From: DAOPXV01 sp964551445 | GTDB lineage: Bacteria; Muiribacteriota; UBA9980 | Assembly: GCA_964551445.1 (NCBI GenBank) | Contig: CAZKCG010000002.1 | Span: forward strand, 124,001-188,000 | Direction of reading: 5' to 3' | Length of the DNA stretch: 64,000 bases | In this document: one piece after another, positions 55,964-63,018 of the stretch | How positions within the stretch are numbered: position 1 is the stretch's first letter | How the letters are laid out: each line of letters opens with the position of its first letter | Made by a program: the position numbers and the translations under genes | The notes under the pieces: generated by a model | Told to the model about the DNA's origin: nothing | What the model saw: only the letters and a program-made list of their open reading frames with translations | The model's database searches: none

Positions 55964-57280
55964 ATGAAAGCAGATCTCACGAAACAGAAAATCTGGAGCG
56001 ATATCGCGACCGCATACGAAAAAGCCATAGTAAGAACCACTTTTTACCATGAAATGATGGTAGATCTGAAGGTTCAGTTGAAAGGCAGAAAAAACATACT
56101 CGATATGGGATGCGGCGTCGGTTACCTTATAAACGAACTGATGAAAGAGGACGGCTCCAGAACGATCGTCGGAATAGACGCCAACCAGTATATGCTCGAT
56201 ATCGCCGGCGACGTCGTGATAGAGGAACGGTTCAGGCGTAACGTCAGGCTGCATCAGGCGGACGCGGCCACTTTCAGGGGAAACGAAGGCTTCGACGCCG
56301 TCGTTTCGAGCAATCTTCTGTTCAACCTCAAGGATCCGTACACTTTCCTCGATAATGTTTTTGAAAACCTTAAACCGGGCGGCATATTCGTGCTCACGAG
56401 CGCCAAGAACAATCCGAGCCTCGGGCTCGCCATCGGAAGGATGAAGGAAGAGTTCAAGCGCGACGGGCGTTACGATGAACTCATAAAACATGTCGACGTC
56501 GTGGAATCGGTCAACGGCAGCTTTATGGGCGATATGAAGACTTTTGATAATCATGAGATCGAAAGGGTTTTGATCGACTTCATAGGTTTCGAAAAAGTAA
56601 TAGCCAACCATGACTCCTATCTCGGCCAGAATTTCGTCATAGCGGTTAAAAAACCTCAATACGAAGCCAATATAATATATAAGATCCCTAACGAAGAAGA
56701 AAAAGAGAAGATGTACAGGCTCAGATATCATTTGCTTCACGATAGATACGGCTTTATTCCGGCCAACGATGAAAGGCGCGAAAAGATAATTCACGACGAT
56801 CATGCCACGCATTTCATCGCTATGGACTCAAGGACCGAAAGGGTCGTCGGATGCCTGTTCTACCTGGAATACGAGAAAGGCGTCGGATTTCCCGCGGAGA
56901 AGGAGTTCGACATGGAGCATTATCTTTCGACCCACGAAAAGCTTTCGACGCCCGGAAGATGGTACGTATTGCCGGCATACAGGCAGATGGGCGTCGGCCG
57001 GAAACTCTTCGAGGAATATTTCAAGACATGCCTTGAAAGAAAGGTCACTGGCACGATCTTCAGCATAAATCCCGAAAACGAAAAATTTTTCGAGCGTCTG
57101 GGTGCCAGAAAACTCGGAAAAGCCGGAAAAAATTACGTTGAATTCAACAAGCCGGCTCCGACGCTTCCGGTCTATATAGACCTTCGCGCGGGAATGCCGA
57201 AATATTTCGATCGCAAACCGGAGTCAAAGTCCGAAAAGCGTCAGTCCGGGAGAGTAACTCCGGTTGAAAATAACGGTTAA
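55964..57280 (+). CDS. Class I SAM methyltransferase fused to a LuxI/FeeM-like N-acyltransferase
   Basis: 438 residues in two halves. Residues ~1-220 are a SAM-dependent methyltransferase: 'ILDMGCGVGYLINEL' (motif I), 'IVGIDANQYML' (acidic loop), 'FDAVVSSNLLFNLKDP' (motif IV), 'LKPGGIFVLTS'. Residues ~230-410 are a GNAT-fold domain resembling autoinducer or N-acyl amino acid synthases: 'KMYRLRYHLLHDRYGF', then 'DDHATHFIAMD' and 'VVGCLFYLEYEKGVGFPAEK', 'GRWYVLPAYRQMGVGRKLF'. Such enzymes join an acyl group, usually from acyl-ACP, to an amino compound. A basic tail ends the protein. GGAGGT lies 9 bases before the ATG. It probably shares a transcript with the ThiF gene. The fusion suggests acylation and methylation of one small molecule; the substrate is unknown. 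Confidence 0.75.
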   Translation: MKADLTKQKIWSDIATAYEKAIVRTTFYHEMMVDLKVQLKGRKNILDMGCGVGYLINELMKEDGSRTIVGIDANQYMLDIAGDVVIEERFRRNVRLHQADAATFRGNEGFDAVVSSNLLFNLKDPYTFLDNVFENLKPGGIFVLTSAKNNPSLGLAIGRMKEEFKRDGRYDELIKHVDVVESVNGSFMGDMKTFDNHEIERVLIDFIGFEKVIANHDSYLGQNFVIAVKKPQYEANIIYKIPNEEEKEKMYRLRYHLLHDRYGFIPANDERREKIIHDDHATHFIAMDSRTERVVGCLFYLEYEKGVGFPAEKEFDMEHYLSTHEKLSTPGRWYVLPAYRQMGVGRKLFEEYFKTCLERKVTGTIFSINPENEKFFERLGARKLGKAGKNYVEFNKPAPTLPVYIDLRAGMPKYFDRKPESKSEKRQSGRVTPVENNG

Positions 57281-57363
57281 CGGCGCGCGTCGTGAACGCC
57301 GGGTAGAAACTGGCGGCGGGTCCGGACGAAATTAACGCCTGGAAACGCAAAAAAACAGAATAG

Positions 57364-57430
57364 AAAAGGCCTCTTTTCAGGGCGATATCCGGTTTTTGAT
57401 GCCGGACATGCATTGTGGAGAGGCTTTTTT
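57364..57430 (+). terminator. Likely terminator after the methyltransferase-acyltransferase gene
   Basis: Outer arms AAAAGGCCTC (57364-57373) and GAGAGGCTTTTTT (57418-57430) pair around an inner TCCGG...CCGGA hairpin, and the right arm ends in a T run. It lies ~85 bp after the stop at 57280. The 360-bp gap to the next gene otherwise holds a GC-rich stretch at 57281-57350 and the motif cluster and promoter described separately. Confidence 0.55.
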
Positions 57431-57469
57431 GTTATCGAATTGAACAAACAAACCGTTGCCGTCACTCGA

Positions 57470-57626
57470 TGTAACATGAATTTGATTATAATGCCTGCCA
57501 AATAGATGCTCTCAAAAAATAAATCTTAAAAAATGTTACATTTTTTAAAATAAAAGTAACAATATTTTTTATAAACATTGATTTTTGAAAGAAAATTTCG
57601 TATAATAAAAATATGGCGATGTAACA
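57470..57626. promoter_or_regulatory. Second TGTTACA/TGTAACA motif cluster
   Basis: TGTAACA at 57470-57476, TGTTACA at 57534-57540, GTAACA at 57556-57561 and TGTAACA at 57620-57626. The middle two form an inverted pair (TGTTAC-N16-GTAACA) just upstream of the -35 box; the last lies just downstream of the -10 box. First to second and third to fourth are both 64 bp apart. The placement around the promoter fits operator sites. Confidence 0.45.
57578..57606 (+). promoter_or_regulatory. Promoter of the three-gene operon 57.7-59.1 kb
   Basis: TTGATT (57578-57583), 17-bp spacer, TATAAT (57601-57606). It is flanked by TGTTACA-type sites on both sides. Confidence 0.75.
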
Positions 57627-57703
57627 AATAATTTCGGCGAATGTTTCAAATTGATATGTTTGCGGTTTCCGGCGGAACCGATCGTATCGTGAAAGGAAAG
57701 GAT

Positions 57704-57940
57704 ATGGAAAAGATATTAAAAGAGGTCAAGGTCGAGCACAACAACCAGACCTATTCGGTGATAGCATATAAAGCGAGCATGGGATATATCGTCAAAGCCT
57801 TCCGTAACAATTTCCAGGTCGGTCCTCAATACACGGTTAGTTTTGGAACATACGAGGAATTCAAAACATACGAATACGGCGCCGCGGTTGAAGTGCTTTT
57901 AAGAACGGCCGCTAACGATATTATGGCGAAGGCGTCTTAA
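57704..57940 (+). CDS. Small protein of unknown function
   Basis: 78 residues, not recognised. It begins 'MEKILKEVKVEHNNQTYSV' and has alternating beta-type stretches ('YIVKAFRNNFQVGPQYTVSF') followed by a helix ('YGAAVEVLLRTAANDIMAKA'), suggesting a small alpha-beta domain. No membrane segment or signal peptide. The frame is open from an ATG at 57641, but AAAGGAAAGG lies 4-12 bases before ATG 57704, so I prefer the shorter form. It is the first gene after a strong promoter and precedes two further genes by 26 bp and then 4 bp, a clear operon. Codon use looks like the rest of the chromosome, unlike the AT-rich island downstream. Confidence 0.6.
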   Translation: MEKILKEVKVEHNNQTYSVIAYKASMGYIVKAFRNNFQVGPQYTVSFGTYEEFKTYEYGAAVEVLLRTAANDIMAKAS

Positions 57941-57966
57941 GAACCGGGATTTCGGGAGAAGGACTG

Positions 57967-58560
57967 ATGCGTATGATCTCGTTCAAATTATTTGCCGAAG
58001 ATTTTTTAAAGGCGGGCGTCAAAAATTTCGGCTATCTGGAGTTAGTCGGTTGTTACGCGGACGCCGAATTTAACGGCCTCAAATTCGAGTTCGAGCATCC
58101 CTACGCTAATTTTTCGCTGAGTATCCGTGCCGTAAGGGTTTCGGACTTCGTCCTGGCGGTTGAATACAGCGTCTCGGGCGGGTGTTATGAGCGTCTTATC
58201 GAATTGAAGATAGCCGAACAGATAAATATTTTAAATTCTTCGTGGCTTTCCGCCGATCCGGCGGCCGGGGTCGTCAATATAGAGCTTTCCGGCGGCAAAT
58301 ATGATCTTGCCATTAAAAGCGTCTCGCCGGGCCCCTGTTCTGAAATATCGTTTTGCGCTTCGCCAAGCGATGAAATGGTAATGGGGCTGTTAAACAGCGG
58401 CCGCATAGAGTTCGCGGGCGATCATTACAGAATAAAAATCGATGAGTTCATTTACGATTTTTTAGGCATCACTGTTTCGAACGCGGTTCTTTCGGTTAAA
58501 ACCGAGAAGATCATTAAATCCTCCTGTATTCAAGTTTCAAAATTAGTGCGCCGGAGGTAA
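57967..58560 (+). CDS. Hypothetical protein, middle gene of the operon
   Basis: 197 residues, no family recognised. The sequence is rich in beta-type alternation ('FSLSIRAVRVSDFVLAVEYSV', then 'VVNIELSGGKYDLAIKSV') with no membrane helix or signal peptide, so a soluble cytoplasmic beta-rich domain is likely. AGAAGGA precedes ATG 57967 at normal spacing; a second ATG (57973) is two codons on. Its stop overlaps the ribosome-binding region of the next gene, pointing to translational coupling. Its neighbours are an unknown small protein and a trypsin-fold protein, so it may be a partner or substrate of the latter. Confidence 0.6.
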   Translation: MRMISFKLFAEDFLKAGVKNFGYLELVGCYADAEFNGLKFEFEHPYANFSLSIRAVRVSDFVLAVEYSVSGGCYERLIELKIAEQINILNSSWLSADPAAGVVNIELSGGKYDLAIKSVSPGPCSEISFCASPSDEMVMGLLNSGRIEFAGDHYRIKIDEFIYDFLGITVSNAVLSVKTEKIIKSSCIQVSKLVRRR

Positions 58561-58564
58561 ACTG

Positions 58565-59143
58565 ATGAAGAATACGATCGAACCAGGCGCGAAAATAATC
58601 GGCGATCGCCAGAATTTATTGGGAACGCTCGGCATGTTTTTAAAAAAGCGTGACGAAATTTATATTTTAACGAGTTATCATATGATAGGCGACAGCGAAA
58701 AAGTTTTTTATGTGGATGACGATCACCACAAACATGAAATAGCGAAAGTATGCCCTGAACATAGTTGTTCGTTCTTCAAGGTGGATTACGCTCTGGCGAA
58801 GTTGAATCCGGGAGTCGGATACAGGAAGGGTTATTTCGCCGCGGAAGTGTCTTCTCGCTGGGAGAACGGGCTCGATCTTTCGAAGATAGGCGCTGCAAAT
58901 AAATATACCAGCGGGCGCATCGTGACTTCCGACAGTGAGACGATCAGCATAAGCCGGTCGTATAACGGCAGCGATCCGCCGATGATCGAAAGGCTGGATT
59001 TCGGCGCCGTCTGGTTTTTTCAAAAGAATGATGTCAAATATCCCGTCGCGCTGAATATTTCAATGGGCGAACGCGCGGACGAGGTGCTGGCGAGCAAGCT
59101 GAACATGATAATGTGGTATCTTGCGGATTTTGAGATCGCGTGA
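58565..59143 (+). CDS. Trypsin-fold protein lacking a visible catalytic serine
   Basis: 192 residues resembling the core of trypsin-like serine proteases. 'GTLGMFLKKRDEIYILTSYHMI' (~20-41) matches the first strands and the catalytic His ('LTxxHv'), 'VDYALAKLNP' (~74) matches the catalytic Asp strand, and 'TSGRIVTSD' (~116) matches a conserved core turn. Where GDSGG would be expected there is 'ERLDFGAVWFF', with no Ser, so it is probably catalytically dead or belongs to another use of the fold. There is no signal peptide, unlike secreted trypsins. GGAGG (58552-58556) gives a good start at 58565. Coupling to the two genes upstream suggests a binding or sensing role inside the cell. The fold call is from motifs only. 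Confidence 0.55.
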   Translation: MKNTIEPGAKIIGDRQNLLGTLGMFLKKRDEIYILTSYHMIGDSEKVFYVDDDHHKHEIAKVCPEHSCSFFKVDYALAKLNPGVGYRKGYFAAEVSSRWENGLDLSKIGAANKYTSGRIVTSDSETISISRSYNGSDPPMIERLDFGAVWFFQKNDVKYPVALNISMGERADEVLASKLNMIMWYLADFEIA

Positions 59144-59361
59144 GGCCCGCTGAAATAAATTGAAAAACATTCGCGTATTTCGATATCGCATTATTAAAAA
59201 TGAAATTTTTGCATATGCGGATTAAATTGCGCTGATCAACAAAAATCCGGATTGGTTAAATTAAAAAAATAGCACTAATTGATTATGAAGATATATGTAA
59301 AACATTCCAGAAATTAAGCAGTTTTTGTGAATATGGCGCACATGGTGGCGCGGAGCGAGAA

Positions 59362-59382
59362 GTTATACGAAAAGGGTGCGGC
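59362..59382 (+). repeat. Left 21-bp inverted repeat of the AT-rich island
   Basis: Matches the reverse complement of 62984-63004 at 19 of 21 positions. The surrounding 420-bp gap (59144-59565) has no credible gene. It contains this repeat, a hairpin and the promoter of the next gene, and it marks the change from chromosomal to AT-rich composition. Confidence 0.6.
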
Positions 59383-59423
59383 CGACGGGAGCACTATTTT
59401 CAAAGATCAATATGCGCGGCAGC

Positions 59424-59440
59424 GCGGTCTTCCAGACCGC
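59424..59440. repeat. Perfect 7-bp stem hairpin
   Basis: GCGGTCT-TCC-AGACCGC, a perfect palindrome with a three-base loop, typical of small intergenic repeats. It lies just inside the left inverted repeat and has no T run, so it is not an obvious terminator. Confidence 0.5.
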
Positions 59441-59511
59441 ACAGCCGCTAAAACACACATACGATTTATACAAGCTTTTCAATCATGTAGCATTAACCCA
59501 AATATAATGAC

Positions 59512-59540
59512 TTGAAAAATTAATAGAAATTTGATATAAT
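59512..59540 (+). promoter_or_regulatory. Promoter of the DUF6119 gene
   Basis: TTGAAA (59512-59517), 17-bp spacer, TATAAT (59535-59540), 25 bp before the ATG at 59566. Confidence 0.7.
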
Positions 59541-59565
59541 AACATTATAATATTAAAATATTTAA

Positions 59566-61167
59566 ATGAGAAAAATAATGAAAAAAAAGTCGATTAAAAA
59601 TCTAACAATTTTTTTATTTAAAAATAACGTTACAAACATAATCGATTGTGTTGAACATCCAGAACTATGTAAAAATATCATACTTAAAGATGTTTTACCA
59701 ACTGATGGAATAATTATAATTGGTCAACCATCAATGAATGAACCACATTGGAAAAAATTTTTAGAAGAGGGGGCTAAAGAATCGCTTCCAACTTTAAAAA
59801 ATTCATCTAACAAAGCAGTTTTATTATTGAAAGTAAACAGTAGGTTCTTTGCGTTAACATTTGGATATGGAAGATACTTATTAAAAGATGAAAATATTGA
59901 AAGAAACTTTGGATTAAAAACTGTTGTTAATGCTGTATCTGCAGATATGTTAAGAAGCTTGGATATTTCTAACCTTGAAGAACTAACTGTTCACAAAAAA
60001 ATACAAACCAGCATTAGTTCGAAACGAGAAGCTTTTAGATTAGATGTTGCAACAGATCTATTGAAAGCGGTTACTGGAAAACCAAGAGAGGCGGAGTATG
60101 CTCAAATTATTTCTGGTAGAGAAGCATTAATTATTTCAAGCCGTATTGATTTTAATGAAATTATGGATAAGCTGGCTAAATCATATAATTATTATATTAG
60201 CGATGCATATAAGGATAATTTTGAATGGATTGATAATTTAAAAGAAGTAAAAGAAGAATCGATATTATCAATTATAAGGGCAAGTTTGATTAGTGATATA
60301 AAAAATAAAAAACTTGATAAAATGCATTTAGCCCCTCCCGAGGTATTAAATTGGGAAACCATTGAAGGTTTTTCATATAGAAAACGTAGAATTGTATCTC
60401 TAGAAAATGACATTGATATTGAAAAATATTCTATGTCAATTGATTTGGCATGTTTAACCTGGAAACAACTTAAAAAAAATAAAATATTTGTACATTTTTC
60501 AGATTCTGGAACGATTATTCCTAAATGGAGCGTTTTAGATTGTATAAATTATGAAACCGATATTGGTGGAGAAAAATATATATTAACATATAATAGAGTT
60601 TATAATGTTAAAAAAAGTTTCGCAGATGAAATTTATGAATCTATAAAATCAATTCCAAACTATCATATTTCACTCTTAGATTGTCCTGCTGGAAAAAATG
60701 ATGAAGGAAAATATAATGATACATTATCAAAATCTAATTCAAATTTTGTACTTATAGATAAAACTAAATTGAGATACAATGAAATTCGTTCACCGATTGA
60801 AGCATGTGATATTTACGTTAAACAAAAACATTTTATACACGTTAAGTATAAATATAGTTCGTCAACATTAAGTCATCTTTTTGCACAAGGAAAAATATCG
60901 GGTGAAGCTTTTAAAAGAGAAAAAAAAGTTAGAGAACAATTTAATAAAATTATTAAGAAATTAAAACCCCTTGATGCTGATTTCTTGATTAATGAAAATT
61001 CATACAATGCTGAAGAATATACAATAGTTTTTGCGATAATCGATAAATCATCTAAGCCACTTGAAGATTCCTTACCATTTTTCAGTTTACTAAATTTTAT
61101 GCAAACAGCTAAAGATTTAAGAATGCTCGGCTACAATGTTGTGAAAAGTAAAATCAAAAAAAATTAA
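59566..61167 (+). CDS. TIGR04141/DUF6119 family protein (sporadically distributed)
   Basis: 533 residues in very AT-rich DNA. The family signature 'FGYGRYLLKDENIERNFGLK' (~105-125) and following 'VNAV' are clear, as are 'LLKAVTGKP' and the two-thirds-point 'GTIIPKWSVLDCINYE'. This family occurs sporadically across bacteria, often in defence-type islands; its activity is not established to my knowledge. No membrane segment or signal peptide is present. An ATG at 59566 and another at 59578 are both possible, with only weak ribosome-binding signal. It has its own good promoter and is the first gene of the island. Base composition and codon use (many AAA, ATT, TTA) differ sharply from genes to the left, which supports recent transfer. 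Confidence 0.8.
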   Translation: MRKIMKKKSIKNLTIFLFKNNVTNIIDCVEHPELCKNIILKDVLPTDGIIIIGQPSMNEPHWKKFLEEGAKESLPTLKNSSNKAVLLLKVNSRFFALTFGYGRYLLKDENIERNFGLKTVVNAVSADMLRSLDISNLEELTVHKKIQTSISSKREAFRLDVATDLLKAVTGKPREAEYAQIISGREALIISSRIDFNEIMDKLAKSYNYYISDAYKDNFEWIDNLKEVKEESILSIIRASLISDIKNKKLDKMHLAPPEVLNWETIEGFSYRKRRIVSLENDIDIEKYSMSIDLACLTWKQLKKNKIFVHFSDSGTIIPKWSVLDCINYETDIGGEKYILTYNRVYNVKKSFADEIYESIKSIPNYHISLLDCPAGKNDEGKYNDTLSKSNSNFVLIDKTKLRYNEIRSPIEACDIYVKQKHFIHVKYKYSSSTLSHLFAQGKISGEAFKREKKVREQFNKIIKKLKPLDADFLINENSYNAEEYTIVFAIIDKSSKPLEDSLPFFSLLNFMQTAKDLRMLGYNVVKSKIKKN

Positions 61168-61196
61168 ATTTATTTAGCAAAAAAACATAATAATTG

Positions 61197-61226
61197 TTGA
61201 TAAAATCAAAAAAAATGTATTATAGT
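61197..61226 (+). promoter_or_regulatory. Candidate promoter of the phospholipase-like gene
   Basis: TTGATA (61197-61202), 18-bp spacer, TATAGT (61221-61226). It leaves a leader of about 120 bp. AT-richness makes chance matches common here. Confidence 0.4.
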
Positions 61227-61353
61227 ATATCAGATTTTATTCGTTATACTATTTTTTTATCGACAATTAATAAGTTTTTGAAATATTTTTAGAAAGGCTA
61301 GTTGCCTAAGTATCGATAAAACCATTTTTATAAAATAATATTGAGGTGATTTC

Positions 61354-62337
61354 ATGTCCGCAGCTTATACACATATTGCAATGGTTATCAAAGCTAGTAA
61401 CAATAACTTAATGGAAGAAAAAAAAATTGATCAACGTATAATTTTAGCGATTTCTAAAAATTTTAAATATTGCGAATTGGGCTCTATAAGTCCTGATTAT
61501 TCATATTTAGCATTTTGGGCCTATTGGACTTTTCAGGGCAATGAAAAATTATGGTCAGATAAAATGCATTATGAAAAAACAGGTGAATTTATTCATATCG
61601 GCATTGAAAAAATTAAATCCATGTCAGAGAGTGTTGAAAAAGATAAATGCATTGCTTGGTTATTTGGCTATGCTTCACATTTGACTACAGACACCGTAAT
61701 CCATGCAATAGTGGAAAACATTGTTGGCGAATATGATTCTCATAAATCTCAGCATAGAACCTGTGAAATGAATCAGGATGTTTACATATTTAATGAATTT
61801 AATTTTGGAAAAATAACAAAATGTGAATATTTTGATGCTGGCATTAAATCCTGTGGGACTAAAACAAAAATTGATTTTGTAATATATGAGTTGTGGAAAT
61901 ACATATTGGGAAAAAATTATAAAGAGCTATATGATAAAAATCCACCCAACATACATCAATGGCACTTTGGTTTCAATAATTGTATAGATAAATTTGCAGA
62001 TAACGGAGGAATTCCAATATTTTCACGGCACACATTTTGTGAATCTTGGTTAGAACACGTTCAAAAATTATTTTTTAAAACATTTGCTTATTCATATCCA
62101 TTAAATTATGAAAAAGAATACATCGAAAATTTATTAACGCCGGAAGGCAACATGCATTTTTTAGATATATTTAAAAAAGCCCAAAATCACGTTTTAGATA
62201 CTTGGAAATACATATCAGACGGTATTTATGGTGATAATAATGATTATAAAAGTAAAATATTAAATTGGGACATGGGAACAGGACGAAATCAACAAACTAA
62301 AAAATTTGAATTTTGGGAAGGTGAATTTAAGTGTTAA
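61354..62337 (+). CDS. Zinc-dependent phospholipase C-like protein
   Basis: 327 residues resembling the pfam Zn_dep_PLPC family (bacterial phospholipase C fold). Likely zinc ligands are visible: 'YTHIAM' (His7), 'LGSISPDYSYL' (Asp near residue 47), and 'WLFGYASHLTTDTVIHAIV' with His and Asp near residues 109-117. These fit the helical three-zinc site. No signal peptide is seen, so unlike secreted PLCs it would act inside the cell. GAGGTGA precedes the ATG at good spacing. It overlaps the next gene by 7 bp, so the two are translated together. In a defence-type island an intracellular phospholipase could damage the cell's own membrane on infection, but that is inference. Confidence 0.7.
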   Translation: MSAAYTHIAMVIKASNNNLMEEKKIDQRIILAISKNFKYCELGSISPDYSYLAFWAYWTFQGNEKLWSDKMHYEKTGEFIHIGIEKIKSMSESVEKDKCIAWLFGYASHLTTDTVIHAIVENIVGEYDSHKSQHRTCEMNQDVYIFNEFNFGKITKCEYFDAGIKSCGTKTKIDFVIYELWKYILGKNYKELYDKNPPNIHQWHFGFNNCIDKFADNGGIPIFSRHTFCESWLEHVQKLFFKTFAYSYPLNYEKEYIENLLTPEGNMHFLDIFKKAQNHVLDTWKYISDGIYGDNNDYKSKILNWDMGTGRNQQTKKFEFWEGEFKC

Positions 62338-62771
62338 AAAATAAAATAAAATACATTCTTTTAGTTTTTTTAATAATATTATTGATAACACTCTCAATAT
62401 TAGGAATAAATTGTTATTATAACGAAAGAGAAACTATCGATTCGTTAAAAGATACTATGCCTCCTAAGATAACTCATTTAACGAAATCTATTTTAGGTAC
62501 TATCAGATATGAAATAAAAAATCATAGTATTTCGGATGCTGAACTTATTAACATATCAACAAAGCAAGATCCTGAATTAATTAAACCATTTCAGAAATTT
62601 GAAATAAAATTAAAGAGAAATCAAAGAAACGTAATATTGATGGTAGGACCACCCAAAGGTGAAAATTGCTGGTTTCAAGATTATAGTTGGTCAGATGATT
62701 TAGACTTTAACTATTTAAGAGAGGGTCAAAAAATACCATTTGAAATCACTGCTGAAGTACCATTAAACTAA
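62331..62771 (+). CDS. Small membrane-anchored partner of the phospholipase-like protein
   Basis: 146 residues starting at GTG 62331, which overlaps the end of the phospholipase-like gene by 7 bp. GGAAGGTG lies 6-13 bases upstream. A single hydrophobic helix ('ILLVFLIILLITLSILGI', ~8-26) is followed by 120 hydrophilic residues with beta-type pattern ('FQKFEIKLKRNQRNVILMV'). A Cys just after the helix (INCYY) does not make a convincing lipobox. The protein is probably anchored in the inner membrane with the rest outside. No family recognised. Overlap and shared composition imply it works with the phospholipase-like protein, perhaps as anchor or immunity/inhibitor. Confidence 0.6.
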   Translation: MLKNKIKYILLVFLIILLITLSILGINCYYNERETIDSLKDTMPPKITHLTKSILGTIRYEIKNHSISDAELINISTKQDPELIKPFQKFEIKLKRNQRNVILMVGPPKGENCWFQDYSWSDDLDFNYLREGQKIPFEITAEVPLN

Positions 62772-62862
62772 TTATTAGTAATTATTTAATGTCACAGCAG
62801 AAGATGCCGGTATTCCATGGCAACCGATATGTTAAAAGTGTAAAAATATAGAGATTCTTGCT

Positions 62863-62900
62863 CCAACGGCCCGCTCACTGGGCGTTCGCACTGCCGTTGG
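62863..62900. repeat. Stem-loop in the gap before the last gene
   Basis: CCAACGGC (62863-62870) and GCCGTTGG (62893-62900) form a perfect 8-bp stem around a GC-rich loop. It is unusually GC-rich for the island and lies in the 247-bp gap 62772-63018. It may be a terminator or part of an intergenic repeat. Confidence 0.45.
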
Positions 62901-62983
62901 GAAAAAAGTTGAAGTTTTAGTAAACAAAATCGTTAATCAAAGCCCGAATTAATGTTAATAAAATCAAGTATTTTTTAACAAGA

Positions 62984-63004
62984 GCCGCGCCCTCTTCGTA
63001 TAAC
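62984..63004 (-). repeat. Right 21-bp inverted repeat of the AT-rich island
   Basis: Reverse complement matches 59362-59382 at 19 of 21 positions. It ends only 15 bp before the ATG of the last gene, so that gene and its ribosome site (GGAGG at 63008-63012) lie just outside the repeat although the DNA remains AT-rich. Confidence 0.6.
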
Positions 63005-63018
63005 AATGGAGGCAAACA

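Noticed and set aside
57281..57360. GC-rich leader-like stretch that could be a riboswitch
   Set aside because: No known riboswitch consensus could be matched; it follows a gene stop and precedes a terminator.
59327..59515. 62-codon open frame on the plus strand
   Set aside because: It crosses the inverted repeat and the GCGGTCT hairpin, has no ribosome site and no protein-like pattern; treated as non-coding.
62863..62900. Possible integron attC site (CCAAC...GTTGG)
   Set aside because: Too short, the outer positions do not match RYYYAAC/GTTRRRY, and no integrase or cassette array is present. Kept only as a stem-loop.
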